DNA of 64,000 bases. Origin: Maridesulfovibrio sp. GTDB taxonomy: Bacteria > Desulfobacterota > Desulfovibrionia > Desulfovibrionales > Desulfovibrionaceae. Shown here piece by piece: positions 33,038 through 41,494 of this stretch (positions are counted from its first letter, which is position 1; every line of letters begins with the position of its first letter). Under the pieces are notes generated by a model. That model saw nothing but the letters and a program-made list of their open reading frames with translations, had not been told where the DNA came from and did not search any database. The stretch lies in NCBI RefSeq assembly GCF_963666665.1, contig NZ_OY762999.1, positions 539,501-603,500 on the forward strand, in the 5' to 3' direction. The position numbers were made by a program, and so were the translations under genes.

Positions 33038-33238
33038 TCAACCTCCGCCTACAAAGCGCAGTATTTCGAGGTGGTCCCCGTCATTTATTTGTGTGGAGCC
33101 GTAGTTTTCAGCCGGGATGATTTCCATGTTGAGTTCAACAACTACGGTGTCCGGTGTGAGATTTTTGGAATCCAGCAGTTCGAGGATGGTGATGTTTTCG
33201 GCCAGTTCGGCTTCTTTGCCATTCAATTTTACGATCAT
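33038..33238 (-). CDS. thiS: ThiS, sulfur carrier protein, 66 aa
   Basis: Ubiquitin-like carrier with the essential C-terminal Gly-Gly (FVGGG end). The beta-grasp pattern is visible (MIVKLNGKEAEL, ITILELLDSKNL, VVVELNMEII, GDHLEILRFVGG). The ATG at 33238 has GGAG 5 bases upstream; a GTG two codons earlier is the alternative. First gene after the TPP riboswitch; its 3' end holds the ribosome site for thiG. Confidence 0.95.
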   Translation of the reverse strand: MIVKLNGKEAELAENITILELLDSKNLTPDTVVVELNMEIIPAENYGSTQINDGDHLEILRFVGGG

Positions 33239-33249
33239 TTTCACTCCGT

Positions 33250-33278
33250 AAAAAAAAAGCTCACCACGTAGGGCGAGC
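33250..33278 (-). terminator. Riboswitch expression-platform terminator
   Basis: On the minus strand GCTCGCCC and GTGGTGAGC can form a stem just before TTTTTTTTT, immediately upstream of the thiS ribosome site. This is the usual geometry of a ligand-controlled terminator after a TPP aptamer. Confidence 0.6.
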
Positions 33279-33310
33279 GCAACAATAGATATAACTACAG
33301 AATCTATGTA

Positions 33311-33395
33311 GCTTCCCTACGGCGGGATTACCCGCATCAGGTTCGAAGGGACAGGCTATTACGCCATCTCAGCCAGATAAGGCACCCCCAGCTGC
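33311..33395 (-). promoter_or_regulatory. TPP (THI element) riboswitch
   Basis: On the minus strand the leader shows the THI-box order: GGGGGTGCC, GGCTGAGATGG, CCCTTCGAACCTGATGCGGG and TAATCCCGCCGTAGGGAAG. Binding of thiamine pyrophosphate should turn off the downstream thiSGHFE operon. The sequence to the thiS start can form a GCTCGCCCTACGTGGTGAGC hairpin followed by a long T-run (33240-33280), a probable expression-platform terminator. Confidence 0.95.
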
Positions 33396-33570
33396 GGAAG
33401 AGACTAGACAAAACGGATAGCAGTGTAAAGGGGAAAAGATTTAAACTGGACTCAGAGATCCTGTTGTTTTGTCATAATAGTTTTATATTTATCTTGAGAT
33501 TAACTTGAGTCTGGAATATTGCATCCGTTAGTTTTATATTAATTATTATATAGTAAAGGAATTGAAGATT

Positions 33571-34509
33571 ATGAATTTGAAAGGTCTGTTTCTGTGCCTT
33601 GCGGCATCGCTGCTGATGCTGGGAGGCTGTTCAAAGTCGTTTAATGTTGCTCCGCCGACCCCTTCCAGTGTGGATTATTCCGGCCCGGTTGAAGAGGAAG
33701 TTGTTTTTGCACTTGAAGACGTACGTAGCGCGGAAGATAAACAGTTTTCCGTAGGGACTCTCACCGCCTATCTGGACATTAACAATGAAGTGGAGTTCCT
33801 GCAGAAATATTTGGAAAAAGAGTTGCAGATGCGTGGCGTTCACATCGGCAAAGACGGTGCAACAGCCCACCCCGTCAATCTGGAAATTCACAAGTACCGC
33901 ATCCGTAACCACCGCAGCAGCGGATTTTCTCCCTACTTTACTTTTATGACTTTCAGTGCCGACCTGTATGATGGCAATGAGAAGCACCGCATTACCAGTT
34001 ATTTTAAAAACGGCAAAGTTCCCATCTGGGCATTCCGTGAGGTGGAGCATCCCTGCTACAACGTTCCCATCAGTCTGATGGTCAAGGAGGTTGCATCCAA
34101 GGTCAACAGGCATGTGATGAAGTATGTTGCTTCCGATGCCGATGTAGAGCGTCTAGTCCGTGATATTAAAGCCGATGATGACAGCGACTACAATTACCTG
34201 AAGGTACTGGAGCTGGGCTACACCAATAACCCGAAAGCTATTACGCCACTCATGAATCTGACCAGGCATGATGACACCATGATCCAGTCTTGCGCGGTAA
34301 GCGCTCTGGGCATACTACAGGCGGAAGAAAAGCTTCCGTTTCTCATAGAATATTATCGGGAACACGAGAACACTCAGAAGTTTATGGCTTTGAAAGCCAT
34401 CGGGGACATGGATAATGAAGCATCCCACGCTTTCATGGATTCGGTTAAGAATTCGAAAGATTATGAAGATGAGGAAATGATCAAGGAAGTTGTTGATCTT
34501 TATTATTAA
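33571..34509 (+). CDS. Lipoprotein with C-terminal HEAT repeats, 312 aa
   Basis: A lipoprotein signal (SLLMLGGC, cleavage before the Cys at about residue 20) directs it to the envelope. Residues 40-185 form a beta-rich domain of unknown family. Residues about 205-300 contain two to three HEAT-like helical repeats (AITPLMNLTRHDDTMIQSCAVSALGIL, LPFLIEYYREHENTQKFMALKAIGDM). Probably a protein-interaction scaffold. ATG 33571 is preferred to TTG 33562 for ribosome-site spacing. It is divergent from the thi operon and ends at a bidirectional terminator shared with phoU. Confidence 0.78.
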   Translation: MNLKGLFLCLAASLLMLGGCSKSFNVAPPTPSSVDYSGPVEEEVVFALEDVRSAEDKQFSVGTLTAYLDINNEVEFLQKYLEKELQMRGVHIGKDGATAHPVNLEIHKYRIRNHRSSGFSPYFTFMTFSADLYDGNEKHRITSYFKNGKVPIWAFREVEHPCYNVPISLMVKEVASKVNRHVMKYVASDADVERLVRDIKADDDSDYNYLKVLELGYTNNPKAITPLMNLTRHDDTMIQSCAVSALGILQAEEKLPFLIEYYREHENTQKFMALKAIGDMDNEASHAFMDSVKNSKDYEDEEMIKEVVDLYY

Positions 34510-34530
34510 ACAGCTTCGTCATTGAATTTA

Positions 34531-34570
34531 AAAAGGGTGGAAACACAACAGCGTTCCCACCCTTTTCCTT
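34531..34570. terminator. Bidirectional terminator between lipoprotein gene and phoU
   Basis: A perfect 10-bp stem (AAAAGGGTGG / CCACCCTTTT) with a 16-base loop is flanked by T-rich sequence on both strands, serving the two convergent genes. Confidence 0.85.
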
Positions 34571-34585
34571 TTAAAAAAATCAAAT

Positions 34586-35254
34586 TTATTTCTTTCCAGC
34601 AAAATACTCAGCATATTTAATGAAATAGATATGCTCGGCAATGTTGGTGATATGGTCGCCGACACGTTCAAGACAACGCATGGTGAAGAGCAGGGAGATG
34701 AATCCTTTCCCTTCGAGGTCTTCAGCTTCCACGCAGTCTTTCATGCCGGTTACACCTTCCTTGAACAGGGCATCTACATTGCTGTCGCTGTGCCAGACAT
34801 CAAGTGCTTTTTCCACACTCAGTTCCTTGAATGCTTCAAGGATGCTGGAGAGCATGGCGTTTAACTCCTGACCCATATGCTGCACATAGCCTAGATGCTG
34901 GGTGTGTTCCTCAGCAAAGCCGCGTTTGCCTTTCTTTGCAATGCTCTTGGCATAGTCGGCAATACGTTCAAGGTCGGAGGCAATTTTGCTGGCGGTCAGG
35001 ACATAACGAAGATCAGCGGCTTTAGGCTCCATCTTGGTGATGATCATCAGGGACATTTTGTCCACTTCATGTTCAAGATCGTTGATCTTTTCATCCATTT
35101 TAACGATAGCTTCAGCGTTTTCGGGATCATTGTCCTCGAAGGTCTTGATAGCCTTGTCCAACTGGTCGAGTGCCAGATTACCGAGTTCAAGGACAAGACC
35201 CTGAAGCTCGGAAAGTTCCTCTTCATATACTTTCAGAGGATGGTGCATATCCAT
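34586..35254 (-). CDS. phoU: PhoU, phosphate signalling regulator, 222 aa
   Basis: A cytoplasmic negative regulator of phosphate uptake that links the Pst transporter to the PhoR kinase. Two PhoU repeats of three helices are visible. Metal-binding motifs are DEKINDLEHEVDK and KIASDLERIADYAKSIAK in repeat one, and RCLERVGDHITNIAEHIYF in repeat two. Length is typical. The ATG at 35254 follows GGAG by 8 bases; a GTG start at 35263 is possible. No pst genes are adjacent. Confidence 0.93.
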   Translation of the reverse strand: MDMHHPLKVYEEELSELQGLVLELGNLALDQLDKAIKTFEDNDPENAEAIVKMDEKINDLEHEVDKMSLMIITKMEPKAADLRYVLTASKIASDLERIADYAKSIAKKGKRGFAEEHTQHLGYVQHMGQELNAMLSSILEAFKELSVEKALDVWHSDSNVDALFKEGVTGMKDCVEAEDLEGKGFISLLFTMRCLERVGDHITNIAEHIYFIKYAEYFAGKK

Positions 35255-35404
35255 ATTATTCACTCCTGTGCCCGGACTGGAGGGCTTTTATATTAGGTGG
35301 CAGTTATTTCCAAACATGCTTCGCAGTTAGCAATTACGTTATCTTTGTTACGAAAACATGTCGGACCTGTTTCGGGATAGTGGATATAACTGCCGTAAGT
35401 CCTT

Positions 35405-36877
35405 TTATGCAGGAGTCCGGTTGCTCCTTGTTCTGGAGTGTCCGGCATATGAGCCGAGTACAAAAGCGGTCAGTGAGGCCAATGTTGTCGGCACAATAGC
35501 ATGCACACCGCCCATGGCAGGTTTCATGACGGTCAGCACAATGAAGGTCCCCACGCCGATGACGATGGAGGATATGGCTCCGGTGGAGTTGGCGTTATCC
35601 CAATACAGCCCGATGACAATGGGGCAGAGGAAAGCCGCTTCCAGTCCGCCGAAAGCGAAAAGGTTGATCCAGACCAGCAGGTCCGGCGGCTCAATGGCAG
35701 CCACGAAGACCATCAGTCCTACAACTACGGTACAGATCAGGCTCATTTTCTTGAGGCTGACCAGAGTCATGCGTGAAGCATCACCCTTAAGACGGTAGTG
35801 AATATAGAGGTCCTTGATGATGGCTGCGGATACCAGCAGAAGCATGGAGTCGACTGTGGACATGATTGCCGCCAGAGGTCCGGCAATGAAAACTCCGGCC
35901 CAGAACGGGGAGAGAAGTTCTACAATGAGTGAAGGCATAGCCAGATCGCCTGCCGGGAGCTCGGGAAGAATCGCACGCCCAAGAGTTCCTGCGAGGTGTG
36001 CACAGAGAATCATAAAACCGATGAGCAGGGTGCCGATGATCATGGCATCATGCATGGCTTTGGAGTCTTTGTAGCCCATGCAGCGTTGGGTGGTCTGAGG
36101 AAGACCAAGGATTCCGATACCGACAAGCACCCAGAAGGAAAGGGTGAACGGTTGCGGTACAGCATCTTTGGGACCGGTGGGAGTAATCAGGCCGGGGTCA
36201 ATGGCCTTGAGGGACTGGATGCAGTTTTCCATGCCTCCGCCCGCATTAATGACCGCCAGCAGGATAACCACTACAGCCACAACCATGACAATCCCCTGAA
36301 TGGCATCAGTGAGTACCACAGCCCGGAAGCCGCCGATGGCGGTATAGAGGACCACGCTAACCCCAAAAAGTCCGAGACCTACAATGTATGGGTATCCGGT
36401 TACGGTCTGGAAGAGTCTTGCTCCGCCGATGAACTGTGCCAGCATGGCAGCCATGAAAAATACAATCAGAGCCACCGAGCAGAGGATGACCACAGCGTCG
36501 CTTTTGTAGCGGGCGCGCAGGAAATCTGTGATGGTTACGGAATCGGTTTTACGGGCCATGATGGCAAACCGTTTACCGAGGATGCCAAGAGTGAGGAAAG
36601 TAGTGGGGACCTGAATCATTGCCAGCAGAACCCAGCTCAGTCCCAGCTTGTAAGCCACGCCGGGACCGCCGACAAAACTGCTGGCGCTGGTGTAGCTGGC
36701 AATAATGGTCATAGCCAGCACCATGCCGCCCATGGAGCGTCCGCCGATGAAGTAATCTTCGATAAAACCTTTGGAGGAAGTTGTGGATTCAGCCTTATTG
36801 CGTGCCCACAGAGCCACGCCGAATGACAGCGCCAGATAAATAATTACCGGGATGACGGTCAGCATTGTGTTGCTCAT
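35405..36877 (-). CDS. panF: Sodium/pantothenate symporter (PanF), 490 aa
   Basis: A member of the solute:sodium symporter family with about 13 membrane helices. FIEDYFIGGRSMGGMVLAMTIIASYTSASSFVGGPG near the N-terminus and GPLAAIMSTVDSMLLLVSAAIIKDLY are the SSF sodium-site signatures. The PanF assignment is supported by the overlapping YhdT-like gene upstream (4-base ATGA overlap), a pairing conserved with panF in many bacteria. Substrate is therefore probably pantothenate, though other SSF substrates cannot be excluded. Confidence 0.88.
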   Translation of the reverse strand: MSNTMLTVIPVIIYLALSFGVALWARNKAESTTSSKGFIEDYFIGGRSMGGMVLAMTIIASYTSASSFVGGPGVAYKLGLSWVLLAMIQVPTTFLTLGILGKRFAIMARKTDSVTITDFLRARYKSDAVVILCSVALIVFFMAAMLAQFIGGARLFQTVTGYPYIVGLGLFGVSVVLYTAIGGFRAVVLTDAIQGIVMVVAVVVILLAVINAGGGMENCIQSLKAIDPGLITPTGPKDAVPQPFTLSFWVLVGIGILGLPQTTQRCMGYKDSKAMHDAMIIGTLLIGFMILCAHLAGTLGRAILPELPAGDLAMPSLIVELLSPFWAGVFIAGPLAAIMSTVDSMLLLVSAAIIKDLYIHYRLKGDASRMTLVSLKKMSLICTVVVGLMVFVAAIEPPDLLVWINLFAFGGLEAAFLCPIVIGLYWDNANSTGAISSIVIGVGTFIVLTVMKPAMGGVHAIVPTTLASLTAFVLGSYAGHSRTRSNRTPA

Positions 36878-37167
36878 GACTGCTGCTCCTTATTTATCTC
36901 GTCAATTTCTTCATCAAGGGGCATATCCTTGAATTTGAATCTGACCAACGCCCAGAGCAGGACGGTGATGAGCGGATAGCCTACGATGCAGCTGTAGAAG
37001 AACCATTCCGGCAGTCCGAAGACATATTCATACTGGTCCGGGTCTCCGCTGCCCATGCCGTAGGCACAGACGTACCACCAGATAAAATAAAGGGCGTAAG
37101 CCCCGAGAGTTAGCAGGGCTTCTTTGTTCGCCTGCGCAAACCGCCAGTCCTTGGGATGTTTGTCCAT
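36874..37167 (-). CDS. yhdT: YhdT-like small membrane protein (DUF997), 97 aa
   Basis: Two predicted membrane helices (ALLTLGAYALYFIWWYVCAYG and EWFFYSCIVGYPLITVLLWALV) around a DPDQYEYVFGLPEWFF loop, the hallmark of DUF997/YhdT. It may be a companion subunit of the PanF symporter. ATG 37167 was chosen for family length. The frame is open to 37308, but the extra residues are unlike the family. It overlaps panF by 4 bases. Confidence 0.85.
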   Translation of the reverse strand: MDKHPKDWRFAQANKEALLTLGAYALYFIWWYVCAYGMGSGDPDQYEYVFGLPEWFFYSCIVGYPLITVLLWALVRFKFKDMPLDEEIDEINKEQQS

Positions 37168-37328
37168 GGTGATTGGCCTCAAGGTGAAAAGTTTATTATT
37201 GCGTGGATCAGGCGTGCTACTGACGCCGCGGGTTGAGTGCCTTATGGATGGGATAAATGCAAGTTTTTTGTGGCAGAGTGAATCTAAGTGGAAGCTTAAT
37301 TCTCTCATTCAGGCAGGTTTCTCAATAT

Positions 37329-37356
37329 TTGATTCAAATTTATGTTATGATATAAG
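37329..37356 (+). promoter_or_regulatory. Candidate sigma-70 promoter for the ModA-like/sensor pair
   Basis: TTGATT and TATAAG are separated by 16 bases, 45 bases before the ATG at 37401, in an AT-rich divergent region. Match is moderate; not experimentally supported. Confidence 0.35.
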
Positions 37357-37400
37357 TTGTTTTCGCCAACATATGCAAACTTGAATCAGGGAAAGTAAAA

Positions 37401-38204
37401 ATGAAATTGTGCCAGCTATTTAAAAATATTAATGAACTTGTCCTCACTCTCTTTCTTGTACTGGGGTTGACTGTTATGTCCGGGTGCCAGCAGCAGAAAG
37501 TTGAGCAGAAAAAAGAATTATTGATCTACTGCGGCATTACCATGATTAAGCCCATGAGCGAGATAGCGGGAATTATAGAACAAAAATATGATTGTAAGGT
37601 GCTGATAACCAAGGGTGGTTCAGGTAACCTTTTAAAATCTATTAAAGCTAACAAGATAGGTGATCTCTATCTCCCTGGTTCCGGCTCTTATATTCAAGCA
37701 TGTCTTGAGCAGGGATTGGTTACGGATACAGGTCATGTGGGATTCAATAAGGCCGCTATGATGGTCCAAAAAGGTAATCCCAAGAATATTCCTGGTAATC
37801 TGGATAGTATGGCCGACAATGGTTACTATGTGGTTATCGGTAATCCTGAAAGTGGCAGTATCGGGCGTGAGACTGAGAAAATTCTGAATAAAAAAGGTAT
37901 ATTCGCCCAAGTTGCCGACAATGTGCAGATGATGACTACAGACTCGAAAGATCTTGTCCGCGTGCTTAAGGATAAAGAAGCGGATCTTGTTATTAACTGG
38001 TATGCTACTTCAACTTGGCCGGAAAATAGCGACAGTTTAAGCGTGCTGCCGATCAGTGATAAGTATGCTGGAAAAAAGAAATTGATAATCGGATTGCTGA
38101 GATTCTCCCGTTACCCTGAGATTTCCAAGGCCTTCATGGAGTATGCTTCCAGTGCTGAGGGCAAAGCCATATTTAATAAGTACGGATTATATGATGTTAA
38201 GTAG
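37401..38204 (+). CDS. ModA-like substrate-binding lipoprotein, 267 aa
   Basis: A lipobox (LTVMSGC) predicts a membrane-anchored periplasmic protein. The mature part is of the molybdate/tungstate (ModA/WtpA-like) binding type: LLIYCGITMIKPMSEIAGIIEQKY, VLITKGGSGNLLKSI, DLYLPGSGSYI, VGFNKAAMMVQKGNP, VIGNPESGSIGRETEKIL. The usual Ser/Ala oxyanion ligand residues partly differ, so the ligand is uncertain. No permease or ATPase follows. Instead, its last 11 bases overlap a sensor gene, which suggests it is the ligand-sensing partner of that sensor. Confidence 0.8.
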   Translation: MKLCQLFKNINELVLTLFLVLGLTVMSGCQQQKVEQKKELLIYCGITMIKPMSEIAGIIEQKYDCKVLITKGGSGNLLKSIKANKIGDLYLPGSGSYIQACLEQGLVTDTGHVGFNKAAMMVQKGNPKNIPGNLDSMADNGYYVVIGNPESGSIGRETEKILNKKGIFAQVADNVQMMTTDSKDLVRVLKDKEADLVINWYATSTWPENSDSLSVLPISDKYAGKKKLIIGLLRFSRYPEISKAFMEYASSAEGKAIFNKYGLYDVK

Positions 38205-40353
38205 AAGACTTTCCGGCCTGCTCAAGGAGCAGGTTATTTCTAAAGTTTTATTTCTTTGCTTGGTTTTCTTTGTCGCTTTTGCAGTAATTTATGTTGTGGA
38301 CAGGGTACAGTTGAACTCTCTGGATCGCTACAATCACGAAATCGAGAGCCAGCAGGCCCGCTCCGAACTGGGTAAGGCCATCATGCACCGGCTGCTCATG
38401 GTGGAGCTTGGTATTGCAAGGATGGTCGATACCACCGACCTGCGTAAAGTTGAGGTCATCAATAATGATATTAATCACAGCTTTAGCAAGCTTGAAGATA
38501 TTTTGGCCGTACTGCAGGGGGGAGGAACTTTTAAGAACACTTTTCCGGCTAACTTTTACGATAGGGATGAAGTTGACGAATTGATTTCCTTTCACAGGGG
38601 AAAGGAAGCCGGATATGTTCTGGAAGTTATTGACCTGAATCCCAAGATTTATGAGCTGGAAGTAGCTACCGAAGGTATTTATTCTGTTTTGCGCAAATTG
38701 CTTAGCACGGATGATAGTCCTTCATTGAAAAAAGTCCACGATGCTTTGAATTTTCGGGTTATGCAGATTGAAGCCCTTATTCTCAGGGCGAGAGAATCAT
38801 CCAGTAAGATTTTTCATGAGACTCAGATAGAAATAAAGAGGCTGAGTTCGCTTAAGGAACAAGCCATCACCGGAATGAATAATTTAAGGTTGGGAGTTCT
38901 TGCCGTCTCCATCCCGGCCTGTTTGTTCATTTTTTTTCGTATTATTTTCAACATTCGCACTATTCTGGAGGATCGGGAATCCAAGGCCAGAAACCTTGAA
39001 GAGGCCAAGTCCGCCATTGAAACCATTCTTGATTCAATCCCGGTCGGGATGGTTATCGTCAATGAGAAGCGAGAGGTTATCAAGGTCAATTCTGAGGCCT
39101 TACGGCTTTTTGAAGCTGACTCAGCGGAAAAGGTCCTCGGTAATCGCTGCGATAAGGTATTTTGTTTTTCTTCTCAACATGACTGTCCGTTTTTACATAA
39201 TATCGGGGGGGCTTATGAGAATGAGGTGAAGATTAAGACCGCCAGAGGTAAAGATGTTACGGTGTTAAAGAATGCCGCTTATATTACCTTGTCAGGCGAG
39301 CGTCTTGTTCTTGAAGCATTCATGGACATAAGTCAGCGTATTGAGATGGAAAGACGTCTTAAGAGTCAGCAGGATTACACTAATGCTGTTTTGCAGGGAG
39401 TGCAGGCCGGAGTTGTTGTCATTGCTGCCGATACTCATACAATTGTGGATATGAATGAAACCGCAGCCCGGCTTATAGGTGTGAATCGTGAAGAAGCTTT
39501 GGGAACTGTCTGCCACAAATATATTTGTCCTGCTGAAGTAGGGAAGTGTCCGGTTATTGATCTTGGGCAGGAAGTTGACCATGCCGTGCGCAGGCTGTCT
39601 AACGGTAAGTCGATTTTAAAAAGTGTTGTGCCGTTCAAGCGGGGAGAGGACACTTACCTGCTGGAGAATTTTGTGGATATCACTGACAGAGTGTCTGTTG
39701 AAGAGCAACTCAAGGAAGCTATGGAATCTGCCGCTGCTGCAAGTAAGGCAAAATCAGAGTTTCTATCCCGTATGAGTCACGAGTTGAGTACCCCTCTTAA
39801 TACCATTGTTGAATTTTCAGATGTTTTATTGAGTGACGATGCTCTGCCGGAAAAATTGCGATCTAATGTAGATCATATTGCTACTGCCGGTCATCATTTA
39901 AAAGAGAAGGTTTCTGAGGTTTTTGAATTTTCGATGGTTGAACACGAAAACTCTGCCATTAATACTGAAGTGGATGAACAGTCTGAACAGGTGGAAGCCG
40001 ATGAACCTGTTCCTACTCTCTTGTGCATTGATGATGACCCCGAAAATATTAATGAAATGCGGAAAATATCTTCCAAATGGAACAGCTTCACTCTGGTCAT
40101 CCGTGAAACCGTTGAAAAAGGTTTACGGGCAGTTTCTTTGTTGAGGCCCGACATCGTTCTAATCAGTGAAAATCTGGCCGGAGATATCTTCGAGCAGGTA
40201 GTTGATGAGGTTCGCGCTCATGGTGTGGACAATTGGAGGCCGTTTGTTGTGCTGCTGGGCGATGGCACGGTTAAAGGTTCTGACAGCAAGATGAGTTTGC
40301 CAGTAAGCATTGATGGAGTGAAGCAAATTGTGACTGAATGTAAGGTTAAGTAA
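38194..40353 (+). CDS. Membrane sensor with PAS domains, H-box and pseudo-receiver but no ATPase domain, 719 aa
   Basis: Membrane helices lie near residues 17-36 and 231-252, enclosing a helical periplasmic region of about 195 residues. Two PAS domains follow (about 275-385 and 395-510; each has a C-rich segment, GNRCDKVFCFSSQHDCPF and GTVCHKYICPAEVGKCPV). A HisKA-like segment has H529 (SRMSHELSTPLN). No N, G1 or G2 boxes of a HATPase domain are present. The C-terminus is a receiver-like domain (LLCIDDDPENI at about 609) with Ser658 in place of the phospho-acceptor Asp (DIVLISENLAG). ATG 38194 or 38191; overlaps the ModA-like gene. Confidence 0.82.
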   Translation: MLSRRLSGLLKEQVISKVLFLCLVFFVAFAVIYVVDRVQLNSLDRYNHEIESQQARSELGKAIMHRLLMVELGIARMVDTTDLRKVEVINNDINHSFSKLEDILAVLQGGGTFKNTFPANFYDRDEVDELISFHRGKEAGYVLEVIDLNPKIYELEVATEGIYSVLRKLLSTDDSPSLKKVHDALNFRVMQIEALILRARESSSKIFHETQIEIKRLSSLKEQAITGMNNLRLGVLAVSIPACLFIFFRIIFNIRTILEDRESKARNLEEAKSAIETILDSIPVGMVIVNEKREVIKVNSEALRLFEADSAEKVLGNRCDKVFCFSSQHDCPFLHNIGGAYENEVKIKTARGKDVTVLKNAAYITLSGERLVLEAFMDISQRIEMERRLKSQQDYTNAVLQGVQAGVVVIAADTHTIVDMNETAARLIGVNREEALGTVCHKYICPAEVGKCPVIDLGQEVDHAVRRLSNGKSILKSVVPFKRGEDTYLLENFVDITDRVSVEEQLKEAMESAAAASKAKSEFLSRMSHELSTPLNTIVEFSDVLLSDDALPEKLRSNVDHIATAGHHLKEKVSEVFEFSMVEHENSAINTEVDEQSEQVEADEPVPTLLCIDDDPENINEMRKISSKWNSFTLVIRETVEKGLRAVSLLRPDIVLISENLAGDIFEQVVDEVRAHGVDNWRPFVVLLGDGTVKGSDSKMSLPVSIDGVKQIVTECKVK

Positions 40354-40412
40354 AGGGGGATGCTCTCATCGGTATTTTGGTTGTACGTATTTCTCCTTTT
40401 GAATAATTAGCT

Positions 40413-41273
40413 TTATGTTCCAATATAATGAATGCAGCCTAGAATGTCGTGTGTGGGCATTTTTTTATCGAGAAATACTTGATAGCCTTGATCTACTGTT
40501 GCCGGGGGGAACATGAAATGTGTTTGAGTCAGGGGCGTTTGTCCAAGCCATTTAAGGGCTTTGGTTGTTTTTATTCTTAAAGTTAGAACTATGTAATTTT
40601 GGTAGTTGATTGTTGTGTCGTCAATTATACTAGCTCTTGCTAGAAGTCCGTGTTGAGAATGAGGTCTTAAGTACATTGATGGAGCTGCTGTACGAAGGTC
40701 TATCACATTCATTCCTGTGGATGTTTTTATATGTCCGGCTCCAATTTTTCTAGCCTCGTTTCCAAATTGCATAAGATAGATAAAGCAATACTCATTATCA
40801 TTTTCTTCAAAGTGTAGGTATTGACCATATTTTCCAGCAGTGGTTGCTTTGTGACAAGCAAACCATAATGAACTCCATATATTATCGACAATATCAATCC
40901 ATCTGGTTTTGAATCCATAGTGTTGTAGTATCGGTTCATAAGCATTCTCAGGTGTGTTTGTTATGAATATGGAATTTTCTTTTGCCTGCAATTTTATGTA
41001 ATCTTGAAGTTGCCTTACTCTAGCATCACCTGTTCCAGAACGTTCAATGCCCCTAAAAAGGCTTGGGCGCATTTCGCCATAATGTTTAGATTGACCTCTG
41101 AAATATACCGGTCCGAATTCAGAAAGGCTGTATTTGGCATAACCAGCCAGCTGGGAGAGTGCATGAGGAGTTTCAATGTCAAAAAAGAATTTTTCAGCGT
41201 TCCATTTGCTTTGCATGTCTAAAGCCTGGAAGTCATCTAAAGCTAATCTTGGATGTTTCATGCTGTTTCCCAT
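40413..41273 (-). CDS. FRG-domain protein, 286 aa
   Basis: The FRG domain (named for its Phe-Arg-Gly core) is visible as FGPVYFRGQSKHYGEMRPSLFRG near residues 53-75. The downstream ILQHYGFKTRWIDIVDNIWSSLWFACHKAT segment matches the LxHxGxxTxLLDxTxxxxxALFFA pattern of the family. FRG proteins are of unknown biochemical function but common in genomic islands and near defence genes. The gene is clearly more AT-rich than its neighbours and stands alone beside a tRNA gene, so horizontal acquisition is likely. No good ribosome site precedes the ATG at 41273; ATG 41261 is an alternative. Confidence 0.85.
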   Translation of the reverse strand: MGNSMKHPRLALDDFQALDMQSKWNAEKFFFDIETPHALSQLAGYAKYSLSEFGPVYFRGQSKHYGEMRPSLFRGIERSGTGDARVRQLQDYIKLQAKENSIFITNTPENAYEPILQHYGFKTRWIDIVDNIWSSLWFACHKATTAGKYGQYLHFEENDNEYCFIYLMQFGNEARKIGAGHIKTSTGMNVIDLRTAAPSMYLRPHSQHGLLARASIIDDTTINYQNYIVLTLRIKTTKALKWLGQTPLTQTHFMFPPATVDQGYQVFLDKKMPTHDILGCIHYIGT

Positions 41274-41348
41274 TTTGAGACAAGTGCTATGTTTTTAAAG
41301 TAATTTGGCGGATTTCCTTCAAGAGAAAATCCGCCAATATTATTCTTG

Positions 41349-41435
41349 TGGTACCCGAAGTGGGATTTGAACCCACACAAGCGTAAGCTCGAGGGATTTT
41401 AAGTCCCTTGCGTCTACCAATTCCGCCATCCGGGC
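41349..41435 (-). tRNA. tRNA-Leu (anticodon UAA)
   Basis: On the minus strand the cloverleaf reads GCCCGGATGGCGGAATTGGTAGACGC (split here: acceptor and D arm), anticodon arm GGGACTTAAAATCCC with TAA, a long variable arm, T arm GTGGGTTCAAATCCCAC and an encoded CCA end. Length is 87 bases, typical for class II tRNA-Leu. Confidence 0.96.
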
Positions 41436-41494
41436 ACGGAAAGTAATGCTTGATATACTTTGTCTTTTAAGTAGTCAAGCTTAGAGAGAACATA

